Assembly (NCBI GenBank): GCA_021613375.1
Contig: CM038726.1
Span: 16,380,841 to 16,444,840, forward strand
Source of the DNA: Megaleporinus macrocephalus
Lineage: Eukaryota; Chordata; Actinopteri; Characiformes; Anostomidae
Length of the DNA stretch: 64,000 nucleotides
Reading direction: 5' to 3'
Position 1 is the stretch's first letter. Each line of letters starts with the position of its first letter. Of this stretch, positions 47,151-59,545 are shown piece by piece. Below the pieces are notes generated by a model that saw only the letters and a list, made by a program, of their open reading frames with translations, made no database searches and had not been told where the DNA came from. Both the position numbers and the translations under genes were made by a program.

Positions 47151-47541
47151 TCCACGCTCTGCTGTTCCTATAGAAATACTTTTCAGATGTCGCTCTTTCT
47201 GAGCTGTATCAAGTGGTTTACTCACACATAGACCAACTTCTAATTTAGTTAAAAAAATTATGCTAATAATAAACCAGTTTAGACCATGTTTTATTACTTG
47301 CTTGCGCTAATAATTGGATGTAGCCCTGCCATGGCATATAGCCCCACCCTCGATCAGTAATCTCTAATTACTAGCACATTGGTTTATTTACCTCGATAGT
47401 AAAAATGTTGTATTTGGAATGAACTCCCACTTTCCCGTATAGGAGGCCATTGCAGTGGTACCGCTTGTCCTGCAGCAGTGTCACTTGGAGGTAATAGTGA
47501 ATGGAGGTAATCTGCACTAGTGCAGCTCCTGCAGTTTATCA

Positions 47542-47575
<34 letters not shown>

Positions 47576-48029
47576 TTTGCAAGGCCACTATGAATTTGGT
47601 GGGGTTACAGTCAGAACAGTCAGCCATGTTGCTTTGGATGCTTAGACACATATACTTGCTTGAGGTCATGGGTTAGATTTATCCTGAGCAGGAATCATGA
47701 CTACATTCATGTTCCAACAAAGAAAGCAGACGTTTAGGCAGCGGCAGTAGAAATTTGACAACTTTGATCTGGGCAATGTGCCCTACACGCACACACAAAC
47801 ACTCGTATACATATTGTAGAGGTAGCTCGCGGCATGCCTAGGAGTCAGAATGACTGTAACATTCGCTGAAGTGCTTTCACACACACACACTAGCACGTAC
47901 AGACATCTGGATATAAAGCATGCAAATATAGATACACACTTCTATTTTTATACAGTCATGGAGCTCATACACAGTATGTCTCATTGATGTGACACATGTA
48001 TATGCACCAATATATGCTAACTACTGACA
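47151..48029. other. Unannotated DNA
   Basis: Only simple sequence is recognisable, notably the (GT)n listed separately. Confidence 0.5.
47543..47574 (+). repeat. (GT)n microsatellite
   Basis: About 15 GT repeats. Confidence 0.95.
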
Positions 48030-48415
48030 GCAGTTCTCTTGACATTTGCTGCTCTGCCAATGCAGTTTCCCCCTCACTGAAACTCCCCAAACCATCAAAC
48101 ACAGCTGTAGACCATTAATCCACCTCCCCACACTTTCCAGTTGACATGATACACTGGTAGGTGGTGCTGTCTTGCATCCTTGAAGACAAGCCTTGCCAAA
48201 TAATGAAATGTGAATCATCACTCCGGAGTCTAAAGGCAGCTCTACACCTTTCCAGCAGACGCCTGGCATTGCACATGGTGAGCTTAAGCTCGTGTGTGGC
48301 TTATTGGCCATAGAAAGCCATTTCATTGAGCTCCGAACACATAGTTCTTCTGCTGATGTTGCTGCCTGAGACAGAGTTTTGTAATTTTTTTTTTTTTGTA
48401 TGCTCAGTGGTCCCA
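48030..48415 (-). mobile_element. Tc1 subfamily II transposase fragment
   Basis: On the minus strand the segment carries the middle of the same transposase family as 26226-26916. Its plus-strand complements include TGGCATTGCACATGGTGAGC, GCCATAGAAAGCCATTTCAT and CTCCGAACACATAGTTCTTC. The segment then skips, by internal deletion, towards the block after the first catalytic Asp. Frames are broken. Confidence 0.75.
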
Positions 48416-49619
48416 TTCTATGAGCTGGTGTACATGTAAGTAGTACATGCTATTCTTTTAAGGCTAAGGAATGGATTTGTGCTTTCCTTTTTAAAAAAAA
48501 CATGTAGCTTCTGTAAGAAAAAGAAAGTTGGGACTGATTTGTTGGCCCCGGGATTGTACGTTAAGCTCCACTGTTTTTCTGCACATGCAGAAGATAAGAT
48601 TGAACTGAAAAGGCGGGTGATTTTAATTATTTAGACATTTTACCTTCTTCACCTCCTCCTTCTCCCCCTTTCTTTTCCCCGCTGTGCTCTCTCTCTCTCT
48701 CTTTCTTTCTCTCTCGATTTTATTTGCTCATCGTCTTCTCTGGTTGTAAATTCTCTCACTCTCTGATCAATTATACCTCCATGAATTATAGCTTCTGAAC
48801 AAAGAGCATCCATTATCTGTGTGGAAGCATGAGATATCACTCCATATTTCATACATATTTCTGTCTCTCTCTCTTCCCTCACACACACTTATAGAATGAG
48901 TGCACTTAATGTAATGCACCAATTCACAGACTGTGGGTGTCATCTGACATTAAGTTCCCGGAGAAATATGATCATTGAACGATGGAGGGAGAGAGTTACA
49001 GAGAGAGAGAGAGGGGGGAATATGGAGTTGGAATTATGGATATAAGGGTGCTTAAGAGTGAAGTAATGTCACTGCAATTTGGCAGTAAAATAGGTTAATG
49101 GTAGTTGTATTTTTCCATCCATCCATCCATGAATCCATCCATCTATCCAGCTATCCATCAATCTATAGTACACATCAACACCCTGATGTGTATTATACCT
49201 GAAGGTATCAAGGGGCTAAATTCGGGGGGCCCTGAGAGGGTCTGAAACCCCCTGTTTAACCCCAAATTTAAAATCTTAAAGGATGCAGCACTGGTCCACC
49301 TCAGGAGATGTATAAAGAGCAACCTAGCAGCCAGCCAATGCTGGAGTATCCAGCCAACATAGGACCCCCTGAATACCAGGTGATATTTGGCACACTCATT
49401 GAAATGTATGCTTTCACATTCTTAATGGCATTCTAATCTCAAGGCTTATGTTAAAAGCAGTGGCTTAAGCTAAAACTCAAACTTGTCTTATATGTCTTAG
49501 ATGACCAAATGCATTTGGAGGAGATTGACATCTTCTGCGCTCCAGCTACAAAGTGAATGTACCCAACAAGTAAAGCAATGTTATAGCTACAGGTTACCAT
49601 TACATAGCTTTAACCTGTG
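48416..49619. other. Unannotated DNA with simple repeats
   Basis: A CT-rich run lies at 48650-48720, GA repeats at about 48985-49018, and an ATCC-type repeat at 49110-49170. 48740-48850 has homeodomain-like ATTA motifs (for example TCAATTATACC, ATGAATTATAG) but no proof of function. Confidence 0.5.
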
Positions 49620-50030
49620 TCACGTGGTTGAGTCTCTCAAATAGACTTGATTATAGATTCTAACTGCCATACTGCCACCTCCTGGGCCTACGCGGTACTG
49701 GACATAGCTAGGCCAGCTTGTCCAGCTTTTTCCTGGCTCCACCCATTCCACATGCCTGCGGCAGATGCAGGACTTAAGACACCCACACACACCTATTTGT
49801 TTTCCATGCATGTTTGCAAACTCTCTATGTAGTTTAGCCTAAGTCTAAGCTGCTTTGCTTTGTGTATCATTTCTGTGTTTTGGCACTTGCTCTGTCTTCT
49901 GATTTTCTTAACATGGGCCAGTCCATATGGGCCTGCCTGTGTTTTTATCCCTGCTTGTGGTCTGGACTGCCCCAAATAAAGCCATTCTGCAATGTAACCT
50001 GCTTCAACTCCAGAATACACTCACACTGTA
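49620..50030 (+). mobile_element. Possible LTR
   Basis: CTTAAGACACCCACACAC, then a TTTG-rich stretch, AATAAAGCCATTCTGCAATG (about 49976) and CTGCTTCAACTCCAGAATAC resemble the R/U5 of fish LTRs. Borders and target duplication are not visible. Confidence 0.4.
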
Positions 50031-51229
50031 CGGTACACTGTTATCTATAAAAATGAACAGAAGTATATGGACAACGTTCAGTTTGTTGTACTTGTTGAGT
50101 ATGAATATAGCTGAATCGCATATTACTATTTTTTTGCTATACTATGCACTGCAGGAGTATCTAAATTCCTGCATAGTGTATTATGTTGGGAGCAGGGAGT
50201 CATTTAAGATTCATACCTGTCAATATTTGACATACTGACATTCATACTTGTCAGTTATGTCTATTATTAATATTAATAAAATATTTGCTGATCAATTATT
50301 TACTTATGTAGGAAGGAGATGTTTAGACACTCCCCTACACATCAAACAAAGCAAGCAGATAGCCTTTCCATTCTTTGATAGCTGTGTTAGCTACATCAAA
50401 TAGCACTATGTCAAAACAGTAAACCCTAAGAGATGTTGTCTTGGCTCTAAATGCATGTCACTACATATAGTAATTACAAAAATGTTACTTCATAGTCTTG
50501 AGGAATTCACTATTATTCTCAAAACTGGAAAACATAAGGGGTGGGTAGGGGAGAGAGGACTTTTGATCTGCACTGTACATGAAGTAGAAAATGTAAAGCA
50601 GTTACAAGTTGCTTGATCTCGGAATTGGCAGTAGAATTTAAGCCAAAGGCAAATCTTCTGAACTGGCTTGGCTCCAGTCAGCCTATTAGCCACGACCCCA
50701 TGCTAGTCCTGTCTCTCAAATCAGAGACTTGTGGCAAAACACTATGCTGCTTACATCCATCATTTATATGCTTTACACACAGCCCTCACCGTCAGCGCTG
50801 TCATTGCTGTTCGGTGGCTCCAGTGTTCCTTGAAGTGTTACTTGCTCTTCCTGCCACCTCAAAGCCTCTGACCTACAAACTCTGGGAATGTTAAAATGCA
50901 TCGATATGCCATGATCCTGCTTCAACCACAGCATAAGCCATTTCTTAACAATGTACACAACTTTTACACAACTTAAATACACAACGTTCCAGACGTCAGA
51001 TAACAAGCTTACAAGAACATGTTTTAACAAGAACTTTTCGACAGTACATAATTAGTCACATAGTCAAACTGTCAGTAATTGATAAATACCAAACGCCTGG
51101 TCTGCTTAATGAAAGTTTCTTTCTCGTGGCGTGCCTTGAAAAGTAAAAGCAAGATGTCAGTCAATGGTCTTAACGAGTTGTCATTTAAGAAACAAAACTA
51201 AATGTATTTCGAAAGCAGACACTTGCATA
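50031..51229. other. Unannotated DNA
   Basis: No recognised feature. Confidence 0.55.
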
Positions 51230-51575
51230 GTTGATTAAATAGGTCATGTAAATAGCATACACAAATTTCTAAACCCAGAAATCTGATTATGAAATCAGAT
51301 TAGATGAGCAGTAATTCTCTGTAATCGTGTTTCCCTTACTCTGATTTCTTTCAGATTTCTCAGTCTGTGCAAATGATGTATGATGTACGTTCATATTTTC
51401 ATTTTTTAAGTGATGTTTTAAATTGGAGCGTAAATTTTAAGTATGTTCATGTCATATCTTCCTCCGTGAGGGTTCTGGCTGGTTGCAGAGCAGAAATCTG
51501 ATTACTAATAGACTCAAGTAGACCTGGAGTTTCCTCATTATCTGAATAATCAAATGCATGTAAACAGGTTCAGCA
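51230..51575 (-). mobile_element. 'TAATCAGATT' family, copy 3, reversed
   Basis: CTTACTCTGATTTCTTTCAG and ATTTCTCAGTCTGTGC are the reverse complement of the core tandemly repeated at 7250-7455. The ends show GTCATGTAAATAGCATACAC and AATCAAATGCATGTAAACAG, again a CATGTAAA terminus. Only one core unit is present here. Confidence 0.7.
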
Positions 51576-51959
51576 TTTGTCAGTCAAATTTTTTAAAATG
51601 TTGTTGTTATGTGACGTATGCTTAGCTGGAGAGACATAAGCCAGAAACTTTGAGGTGGACTTGTGATGCATTACATGATCCTGTGGGCAACAATAAGTCA
51701 GTGTATATTCAGTGTCTCAACTGCCAATGGCTACCTTTATACTTATTTATCCTATGGACATCTATAAGTCAGTGTATATTCAACTTTCATTCATATTTTT
51801 GTTGACAAACACTGACAGTGAAATTTCAGCCTTGACCAAAATAATAATTCTGATGAAAAGTCAATAATGGATAAATGTTACTCCCCTTTCTGTGTTTTTT
51901 ATATAGCGCTCTGTCCCTGTCAGACTTTCATCAACAAAATGAAAACAGCTGCTGCCCTT

Positions 51960-52960
51960 TAAATAATCTTTATTTACTTAATTATAGAGCACTTTTCATA
52001 CCAGTGGCAGCTCAAAGTGCTTTACAGACAGTTTATTAGTAATAACATGAACTGAGTCTTAATTAACCGAAGACAAAGTTGAACTTTATAGGTACTATGA
52101 TGTTAAAGTTTTAAATAAAGGCAGAGTTAAAGAGACACATTTTTTATTGTTTCTTAAAAGTGAGCACTGGTCCTCACTGTCTAATGAAATTTGGAATTGA
52201 GTTCTACAGTTTAGAAGCAGAATAACTGAAACAGTCTCTCCACAGTTTCCCTACGTTTACTGAAGGATGTGCAGAAGGTCAGTATCTGCAGATCTAAGAT
52301 CTCAAGCTGGAACATAAACAGAGAGGCATTCTGTGATGTAAGCAGGTGCTAGATTATTTAGAGCTTTATAGACGAGTAGCAGAATTTTAAAGTCTGTTCT
52401 AAAAGATACAGGGAGCCAGTGCAGCTCCTTTAAAGCAGAACTGATATGAACTCTTTTTCTTGTTGTTGTTAGGATCTGAGCCGCTGCGTTCTGTACGAGT
52501 TGTAGGAGATGGATTGTTTTCTTAGGAACTCCAGTAAGAAGAGCGTTACAGTGATCAATTCTGCTTGAAAGAGTTTCTTTGCAACACTCTGGCTACTTTA
52601 GTAGAATAAAATTGAGCTCTAAGAGTCTAAGATCACGCCCAAGTTACATACTTCAGGTTTGATATTAGTAGCTAAAGAACAGAGTCTGTCATTTTTCTCT
52701 GAGATTTAGTAGCAAGAATCATTATTTCAGTTTTCACCTGATTTAATTGTGAAAAAAAAAATTGTGACATCTGCTGAGAAGTATCTGACACACAGCTCTG
52801 AATGTGAATTATCAGAAGGAGAAGAAATGTATAATAATGTGTCATTAGCTTAACTATAAAAGTATATAGCATGCTTCCTATAGACATCACTAGACAAGAA
52901 CAATGAGCAAAGCAAATGCTCTAGAACTGACCCTTGTGGTACCCCAAAGGAAATATTCAA
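51960..52960 (-). mobile_element. L2/Rex-type LINE 3' fragment (reverse transcriptase C-terminus and 3' UTR)
   Basis: On the minus strand the fragment begins near 52945 with a GVPQGS motif (complement of CTGACCCTTGTGGTACCCC), the reverse-transcriptase block that precedes the catalytic YADD. The YADD position, near 52850, is damaged and reads through a stop. Residues VKTEIMILATKSQ (about 52690-52735) correspond to the 'N.tKTEil.la' stretch downstream. The 3' end, complement of about 51960-52030, has the CACTTTGAGCTGCC...AAAAGTGCTCTATAATTAA...AATAAAGATTA form typical of L2-like 3' UTRs. Frameshifts are frequent, so the copy is dead and 5'-truncated. Confidence 0.85.
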
Positions 52961-53570
52961 TTTTCCTAGATAAATAACTTCCTAGTGAAACCAAAGCTCC
53001 AAAATTAACTCGGGATTAAACCTCTTTACGTTAACTTACATTCAATGTGAAGAATGTTTTTGAGATTCCCTGTAAAGGGAAATAATAATCCTTTTTATTT
53101 TTAGGGATGTCTTTGAAAACATTTTTTTTTTGTAGAGAAGATTTAGACAGAATGGTGTTCTGGCTCAAATCACAAAAAACCTGTTTTACTTATAAAGCTT
53201 AGCATTTTTTTTTTTTTTTGCTGTTCAAAGACAAACATGTGTTTCCAACAACGTGACTTTACAGTAGAAAGTAGAACCTTTCTAAATGTTCAATGCAAGG
53301 TGATGAAAAGAGGTTTAAAGATTTGGAAGCATTTCTGTTGGTCCATTCATCATGAAATATTGACACATATAAGAGACAGTTAAAATGATTGTACAAAACA
53401 AATTGTCCAGCCTGTTTAACCAATGGAAAGTCATGCTGCTATAAAAATGTCCGCCCACTTAGCTCTGTTTGGAACATAAAGACAGCCAAGAAACTACACG
53501 AATGACAATAAAATGTAGTTTTTAAAATTGTCTTTAAATGTTGGTGGCATTCATTTGGATCTGTAATCTT
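52961..53570. other. Unannotated DNA with short dispersed-repeat fragments
   Basis: About 52997-53060 (AGCTCCAAAATTAACTCGGG, AAACCTCTTTACGTTAACTT) resembles 24250-24300 and 54008-54075. No gene is visible. Confidence 0.5.
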
Positions 53571-53749
53571 CTCCAGTGTTTCTCCACCCTGGTCCTGGAT
53601 GCCCACTGCTGTGAACATGCTCCCAACACACCCGAATCCAACTGTTCAGCTCATTAACACCCCTTACTGAGCTAAAGTGGGCGTATTGAAGCACGGAAAA
53701 CATTAAAATATGCAGAACAGTGGGCTTTCAAGACCAGGTTAAGAAACAC
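53571..53749. mobile_element. Palindromic MITE, about 180 bp
   Basis: The left arm (CTCCAGTGTTTCTCCACCCT, GGTCCTGGATGCCCACTGC) and the right arm (GCAGAACAGTGGGCTTTCAA, GACCAGGTTAAGAAACA) are imperfect inverted copies. Inside, CAACTGTTCAGCTCATTAAC is a phrase of a known fish repeat. The element lies against the left end of the next element. Confidence 0.75.
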
Positions 53750-54425
53750 ACGCACTTGAATAATCAGATAATGGGGAAACTCAGGTCTACATAATTCAGT
53801 CAGTAATCGTATTTCTGCTTTGTAACCAGCCAATAAACACACAATATTCTTTAGAAGATGTAACGTAAACTTTACCTGAAAGTATGAACACATCTCTTCA
53901 CTGTTGCATCTCCATTTCTGTCAATTTCTATTTTTCTATATCAGTAGAATGCAGCAGCGGCCGTTTACATTGTTCACATTGTTATGATGAGTGGAACAAT
54001 AGAAATGCTCCAAAATAGCTTGGAAAAAATTCTGGTTCCATTGACTCACATTGAAAGTGAAGAAGGTTTCAGGCCTCTCCTGTAAAGCTGTCATTTTAGA
54101 GATACCTGTTTTTTTTATTGGACAGCCACGATATTTAAATCCTTCATATATTAAGTTTCAGTGTTAGAAATGTATGTTTTGTTGGCATCCTATAGTTACT
54201 GTGGTAAACGCTGCTTACTTAGTTCCAGGGCTGTTGTCTGTTTTCACACTCAGACTAACAAAAGACATCTAAGTAAGGATGTCCATGAGCTAAGAAATCT
54301 GATTACTGAGCTAAATATGTCTTAATATGATTTCTAGGCCTTATTCCAGTATAAGAAATTGAAGTATGCTGTTTGAATGATCATATAACTGCAGATATTC
54401 GATTATGATTATTAAGTGCATGTAA
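53750..54425 (+). mobile_element. 'TAATCAGATT' family, copy 4
   Basis: It opens TTGAATAATCAGATAATGGG and AAACTCAGGTCTACATAATT (compare AAACTCAGGATCTACATGAG near 7011), contains GCCAATAAACACACA, and ends TTATTAAGTGCATGTAAGTT. A segment of unrelated-looking DNA near 53990-54200 may be a further insertion. Confidence 0.65.
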
Positions 54426-54639
54426 GTTTCATCACATTTGATGCTTTGTGCGTTTACTTATCTATAATTTACTATGTAATTCTTGGTCAGTTCCACTCCT
54501 GGTTATGTTGGCTAACTGTCTATATTGTGTAGTGTATATTCCAGTACTGTGTAAGTATTTCCTTCAGTCACATTTGTGTACTCAGCGTTTTGTTGAAAAG
54601 AATTCTGAACTGTACTAAAATAATCCAATTAAATTGTTG

Positions 54640-54880
54640 GGACTGCTGCGAGAGATTTACACGCATATAAGCAAACCCTGATGACTGTCAGCCAGAGCGG
54701 AATTAAACTGGAGAAGAACAGGGATAGGGCATTGATCGGGGTCCAGGCCATAATTATGCTGCGCTAATTTAAGGAATAAAAGCATCTCTTCATTGTGATC
54801 TTCGATCTATACGGTGCATGTCATCCGAGATAATTGCTTACCAAACATTATGCTTCAAAGCTTTGTTCTGTTTGTGATGT
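54640..54880. other. Candidate conserved non-coding element
   Basis: The stretch is complex and free of simple repeats. It holds clustered TAAT/ATTA homeodomain-type motifs (for example CCATAATTATGCTGCGCTAA at about 54749-54768) next to GC-containing DNA. This look is common in vertebrate enhancers. Conservation cannot be seen from one sequence. Confidence 0.3.
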
Positions 54881-54902
54881 ACGCAGAAACTAATGAAAAC
54901 AG

Positions 54903-54905
<3 letters not shown>

Positions 54906-54944
<39 letters not shown>
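54906..54944 (+). repeat. (CT)n microsatellite
   Basis: About 19 CT repeats. Confidence 0.97.
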
Positions 54945-54946
<2 letters not shown>

Positions 54947-55919
54947 GCTTCCCTTTCTCTCCACTCTAATAACCCCCATTAGTGTGTGAACCCTGTTTCT
55001 CATCCCTTCGCTCTCTCTGATGTTCTCTCTGTCTCTGCCACCAACCCGTGCGACCTTTGATCTTGTAAACACGACCCCAGTGACATCATCCCCATGACCC
55101 CCTCCCATCTCTGCGTTCACCTCTTGGTTGTCATGGCCACATGGTTACATGGAGCATGCTCGTGCTTTCGAGAGTGAACCCCAGCCCCAGCCCCATCCCC
55201 CCACCTCTATCCCATTCAGACTTCCGGTTTATTGTTGCCTATGGCATTTCATATAACAGGCCTGTATTTGGACGTGAAATCAATTTCACTATTTGGGGGG
55301 ATGGTGGCACTGCGTTATTTATTTACTTTCCTCAAGCCGGTCACCTTTATTAGAAACCCTAACCTTGTAGAGTAGCTCCACCTTGTTGAAGGACTTAGCC
55401 CATCTGAAGACACTGTTGATGCTCAGTGTTTAATATGGGTATGGATATGGATGGGGCCTTCAGCCTGTACTCTGCTCTCATGTTGTCTGTGTTGGTGATC
55501 TCTGAAAGCTTATATACATGGACACAGATGAAACGGAGCAGTACCACTGGAAATCTTGGGGGCAGTGTAGCCAATAGCGCAAGCGAGATACAACCATAGT
55601 GCTTTTAGACCCTATTTATGGATATTATGTCTATAAAGAGACTTTAAAATGGCTAAACTTTTTGAGAAGAGCTTGTGTGGCTTGGTGATAATGTTTTTAA
55701 GTCTATTTGATGTCACTTCGTCAGGGCACCATGTTTGTTGTTGTCATCATACACCTCTGCACTGCCCTCTAATGGATGTATTGCTTAACCTCCATGCCAA
55801 TGTAAAGTCTATGGGCAAAGATGGTTATATCATTTAAAATTCACGCTTTTATTATCGTATTTAAAGTGAATCTAAATAAGTCCTCCTTTAGCTCTTTTCA
55901 GTTGTAAGCTTCAGACAAT
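54945..55919. other. Unannotated DNA
   Basis: No gene or recognised repeat. Confidence 0.5.
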
Positions 55920-56110
55920 GTAGCTGCCCTGGGTGGTGGACCATTCTCAACCTACCAACATCACACACCCTACCACGCCTCTACCATGTCAGTGTCACTG
56001 TTGTGCTGAGAACAATCCACCACACAAATAATATCTGGTCAGCAGCTGTCCCAGTGAATGAGAGTGGCCGATAAACTGTGCATGTAAACAGATGAAGAAT
56101 ATAGTGTGTA
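55920..56110 (-). mobile_element. Fragment of the dispersed repeat seen at 39736-40245, reversed
   Basis: CATGTCAGTGTCACTGTTGT and GTGCTGAGAACAATCCACCA are the reverse complement of the 'GTGG..GGTCATTCTC' and 'CAGTGACGCTGACATTATGG' region at about 39868-39912. Confidence 0.6.
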
Positions 56111-56429
56111 ATTGTAGTTTGTTTTAGTACAGCCTGAGATATTGCTGTCCCAATCCGACCTGATCCACATCACATTAAGTTTAAGCACCGTTTTTGTATT
56201 AAATGGTGCTGTAACTCTAGGGAGCTAAGCTACGCCGCTTAGAACTGTTTGAAATTATCTATTTTCATATGAAAGTTATTTTTATTATAATACAAACTTT
56301 AAAAACTTTAATGTTATATTAATGTTATATTAATGTCAGTTTAATATACTACTATTCAACTGCATCAATTGTGTTAAATACTGAAATGACGTTACATCTG
56401 GTGAATTGACTAGGACTCGAAGTTTTAAG
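56111..56429. other. Unannotated DNA
   Basis: Nothing recognisable. Confidence 0.55.
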
Positions 56430-56870
56430 ACTTGAGACTTGACTTGAGACTCGCTTGTATTTATTTGGGACTTGACTCGAGACTCGCTTGTATTGACTTG
56501 GGACTTGACTCAAGACTCACTTGTATTGACTTGGGACTTGACTCGAGACTCGCTTGTACTGACTTGGGACTTGACTCGAGACTCGCTTGTATAAACTTGT
56601 GACTTGACTCGAGACTCCCTTGTATTGACTTGGGACTTGACTTGAGACTCGCTTGTATTGACTTGGGACTTGACTCGAGACTCCCTTGTATTGACTTGGG
56701 ATTTGACTTGAGACTCGCTTGTATTGACTTGGGACTTGACTCGAGACTTCCTTGCATTGACTTGGGACTTGACTTGAGACTTGCTTGTATTGACTTGGGA
56801 TTTGACTCAAGACTTCCTTGTATTGACTCGGGACTTGATTTTCAAGACTTCAGACTTACTTGTTACTTGC
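56430..56870 (+). repeat. 33-bp minisatellite, about 13 copies
   Basis: The core TTGACTTGGGACTTGACTCG plus AGACTCGCTTGTA recurs every 33 bp. In the right half, units alternate between CTCGAGACTCCC and CTTGAGACTCGC types, giving a 66-bp dimer. As 33 is divisible by 3, frames on both strands stay open as 11-residue repeats, which is not evidence of coding. The units decay at both edges. Confidence 0.95.
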
Positions 56871-58469
56871 AACTTAGTGACTTGGTCCCATGTCTGCTAA
56901 TAATATGGTCAATATATTGAAGTACAAGGTAGGCATTTCTAATAAAGTGGCCATTGGTTGGAAGTGCAAGGTCCATGCTAATAATGCAGTGTCTGGTGAG
57001 TGCAAAAACACCTTCTAAACTGAGGCTTCAGGGTTACATTTGATTCATTATATTAAAAAAATCTTAACCACTAATCTAATAAAAATTTGTCTTTTTTACC
57101 CTTTTACCCCAGTTCGGCAAGACCAGTTACTGAAATGATTCCTGATGCTGTTCATAATTCAAAGCTCAGTTGCTGACGGAGGGAAAGAAACGACTTGTAA
57201 CTGATATAGAGCGGTTAGGCCGAGCGGGAGGAAAGATTTAAGATGAACATTTGATGTGAATGTCCTGAGTGTATATGAAGGACAAATTTGAGAGGAATTT
57301 GCCTTCAAATCACACATTCTCGCATTGATTGGTTCAGCAGTGGCGGCGATGGCCCTTAACCTGCTCTCTGTGCGTGGTAAAAATTCTTTGAGTTGTCTGG
57401 AGCAGATGAGGCAGAGGAAGAGGTGTCAGAAGTTCAGCATCTTCTCTGAGCTCATCTTGGCGGAGTGGTGGTGGGGCCGGGTGGGGGGTTGGTGAAAAAA
57501 TGAGAATGAACTATAAGACCAGCTGAGCTGAAAGAGTGTGTGTGTGCGCAAGGGTGTGAGTGTGCACGTGCTCTGAATGCTGCAGTCGCTTCCAAAACTT
57601 GCCCGTGCACCTTTATTTGTCTGCGTCCATGCGCACACACTGCGTTTTGCCCCCCCTGCTCTCCTCTCTCTTTGAAGTCGGTGGGAGATCCTCTCCTCGC
57701 GCCTCCTCTTGACAGCAGCAGGGAAAAGCAGGCACGTGTTCAGAAGACTTCAGCTTTTTGCCCTTGCACTTCTCCATCTTGCCTCCTCTCATTCTCCACC
57801 TCCAGATGCTCCCCTTCACTCCTTCTTTTCTTCCTCCCCCTGCCGACTCGTACCGGGTGGGGGTGGCAAAAAAGAGCGGCATGAATATTTTAACCCACAA
57901 AAATATCACTGTGAGAGGAAGACTGAAGTGGGGGTATATAAAAAAAAAGAAAAGAAGCAGGCCCTTTTCTCCTTTTCCCTCTCTTCCTCTGTTCCTGGCG
58001 GCTTTGGAACGAAAACCCATATTCGTGCCTCCTCTAAGAAGCTTAAAAGCATTCAATACAAACCTTTTTTCCCCCCTACTGCAACATACTTTTTGAATCT
58101 AAGCAAATAAAACATTAATATTTGAACCTTTTAGCGTAGCGGCACGAAGAATAAAGCGTCCCACCGCGCGGGCCCATGCATTTTTAATGCAGCAGACGGT
58201 GATGTCAGTCTCATTAGACGCGCGTGGAAGGTCTGATAAACAGAAATGGAAGGCATCGCCGCGTTAATCAGTGTCAAAACTTTGCCTTTTGTCTACTTGG
58301 CGCACTGGAGGAAGGGATTCGACAGGACACGAGCAGGACAAATTAAAAACCCCTGTTGGATTTTCGACTCGTATGCGTCTCGCCTCCTCTTGTGGAGACA
58401 TGCTCCGTTCCTTTTTGTGCCTTTTGCTGGATCTCAGATAAAGTGCTTCCATTTAAGCGAGTAGAGTGT
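56871..58469. other. Unannotated, relatively GC-rich stretch (57300-58460)
   Basis: 57620-57860 is pyrimidine-rich and 58150-58250 is the most CpG-rich short stretch outside the arrays (GCGTCCCACCGCGCGGGCCC, then ATGCATTTTTAATGC and GACGCGCGTGG). Several overlapping frames of 60-147 codons on both strands share no recognisable domain. This could be a regulatory element or a promoter/first-exon region, but nothing proves it. Confidence 0.35.
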
Positions 58470-59545
58470 TCACAGTGGAAAATGTGTTGCAGCAGAATCA
58501 TATCAGTGAAAAGGCACCAACACTGGCACTTATATACAACACGGGTCCCTGCAGTAAAGGATACTCATACCATGAAGCAGAATCTGATGAGTGGCACAAA
58601 CAGGGGCTAGATGTTACACAGAAAGAACCCTGGTTACCCGGCCAGAGAGTCAAACCTTTCAACAGCAGTATTTTAGGGATCTTAGGGATTTTAGGGGTAC
58701 TTTAGCTGCATGACAGGGATGTTGCAACAGAATTATATCAGTGAAAAGGCATTAACAGTGGGACTTTAATACGACACAGGTCCCTGCAGTAAAGGATACT
58801 GATACCATGAAGCAGAATCTGATGAGTTGCGCAAACAGGCGCTAGATGTTCTGGATGGACCTTCATGCAAGCAATGTCATGTGGAATTAGTTCCTGTTTT
58901 AGTCTATCCATTCATCCATCACTGACAGAGGGAACCAATGCAAACACGGAAAGAGCTCCACATAGACAGAAGCGCTCGCTTTAGCTTTAGTTGCATGGCA
59001 GGGATGTTGCAACAAAATCATATCAGTAAAAAGGTGCCAACACTTTTCCCTGCAGTAAAGAATACTGATACCATCTGGTGAGTGGAGGGAGCAGAAACTA
59101 ACTGTTCTAGATGGACCTTCATGCATGCAATGTCATGTGGAATTAGTTCCTGTTTTAGTCTATCCATAAATCCATCCATCCATCCAGGGATGTTGCACCA
59201 GAATCATATCAGTAGAAAGGCGCCAACACTGGAACTTTAATACAACACAGGTCCCTGCAGTAAAGGACCATAAAGCAGAATCTGATGAGTGGAGCGAGCA
59301 GGCACTAGATGTTCTAGATGGACGTTTATTGAAGCAATTTCATGTGGAATTAGTTCCTGTTTTAGTCTATTTATCCATCCATCCATCCATCACTAACAGA
59401 GGAAACCAACGCAGACACAAGGAGAACTCCACTAAGAAAGAATACCAGTTACCCGGCCAGGGAGTCACACCTTTAAACAGCAATATTTCAAGGAGCACTT
59501 TAGCTTTAGCTGCATGGCAGGGATGTTTTCAGGTTGGCCATGCTG
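58470..59545 (+). repeat. Degenerate tandem repeat with unit of about 190-290 bp, four to five units
   Basis: Unit heads GTTGCAGCAGAATCATATCA (58484), GTTGCAACAGAATTATATCA (58720), GTTGCAACAAAATCATATCA (about 59004) and GTTGCACCAGAATCATATCA (about 59190) are each followed by CCCTGCAGTAAAG and, mostly, AAGCAGAATCTGATGAGT. GCATGGCAGGGATGTT joins the units and recurs at about 59513 without the rest. ATCC runs sit in units 2-4. Confidence 0.9.

Noticed and set aside
57540..58110. Overlapping frames of 112-147 codons on both strands
   Set aside because: They are explained by base composition (C/T-rich DNA). Mutually overlapping frames on both strands without a domain are not credible genes.
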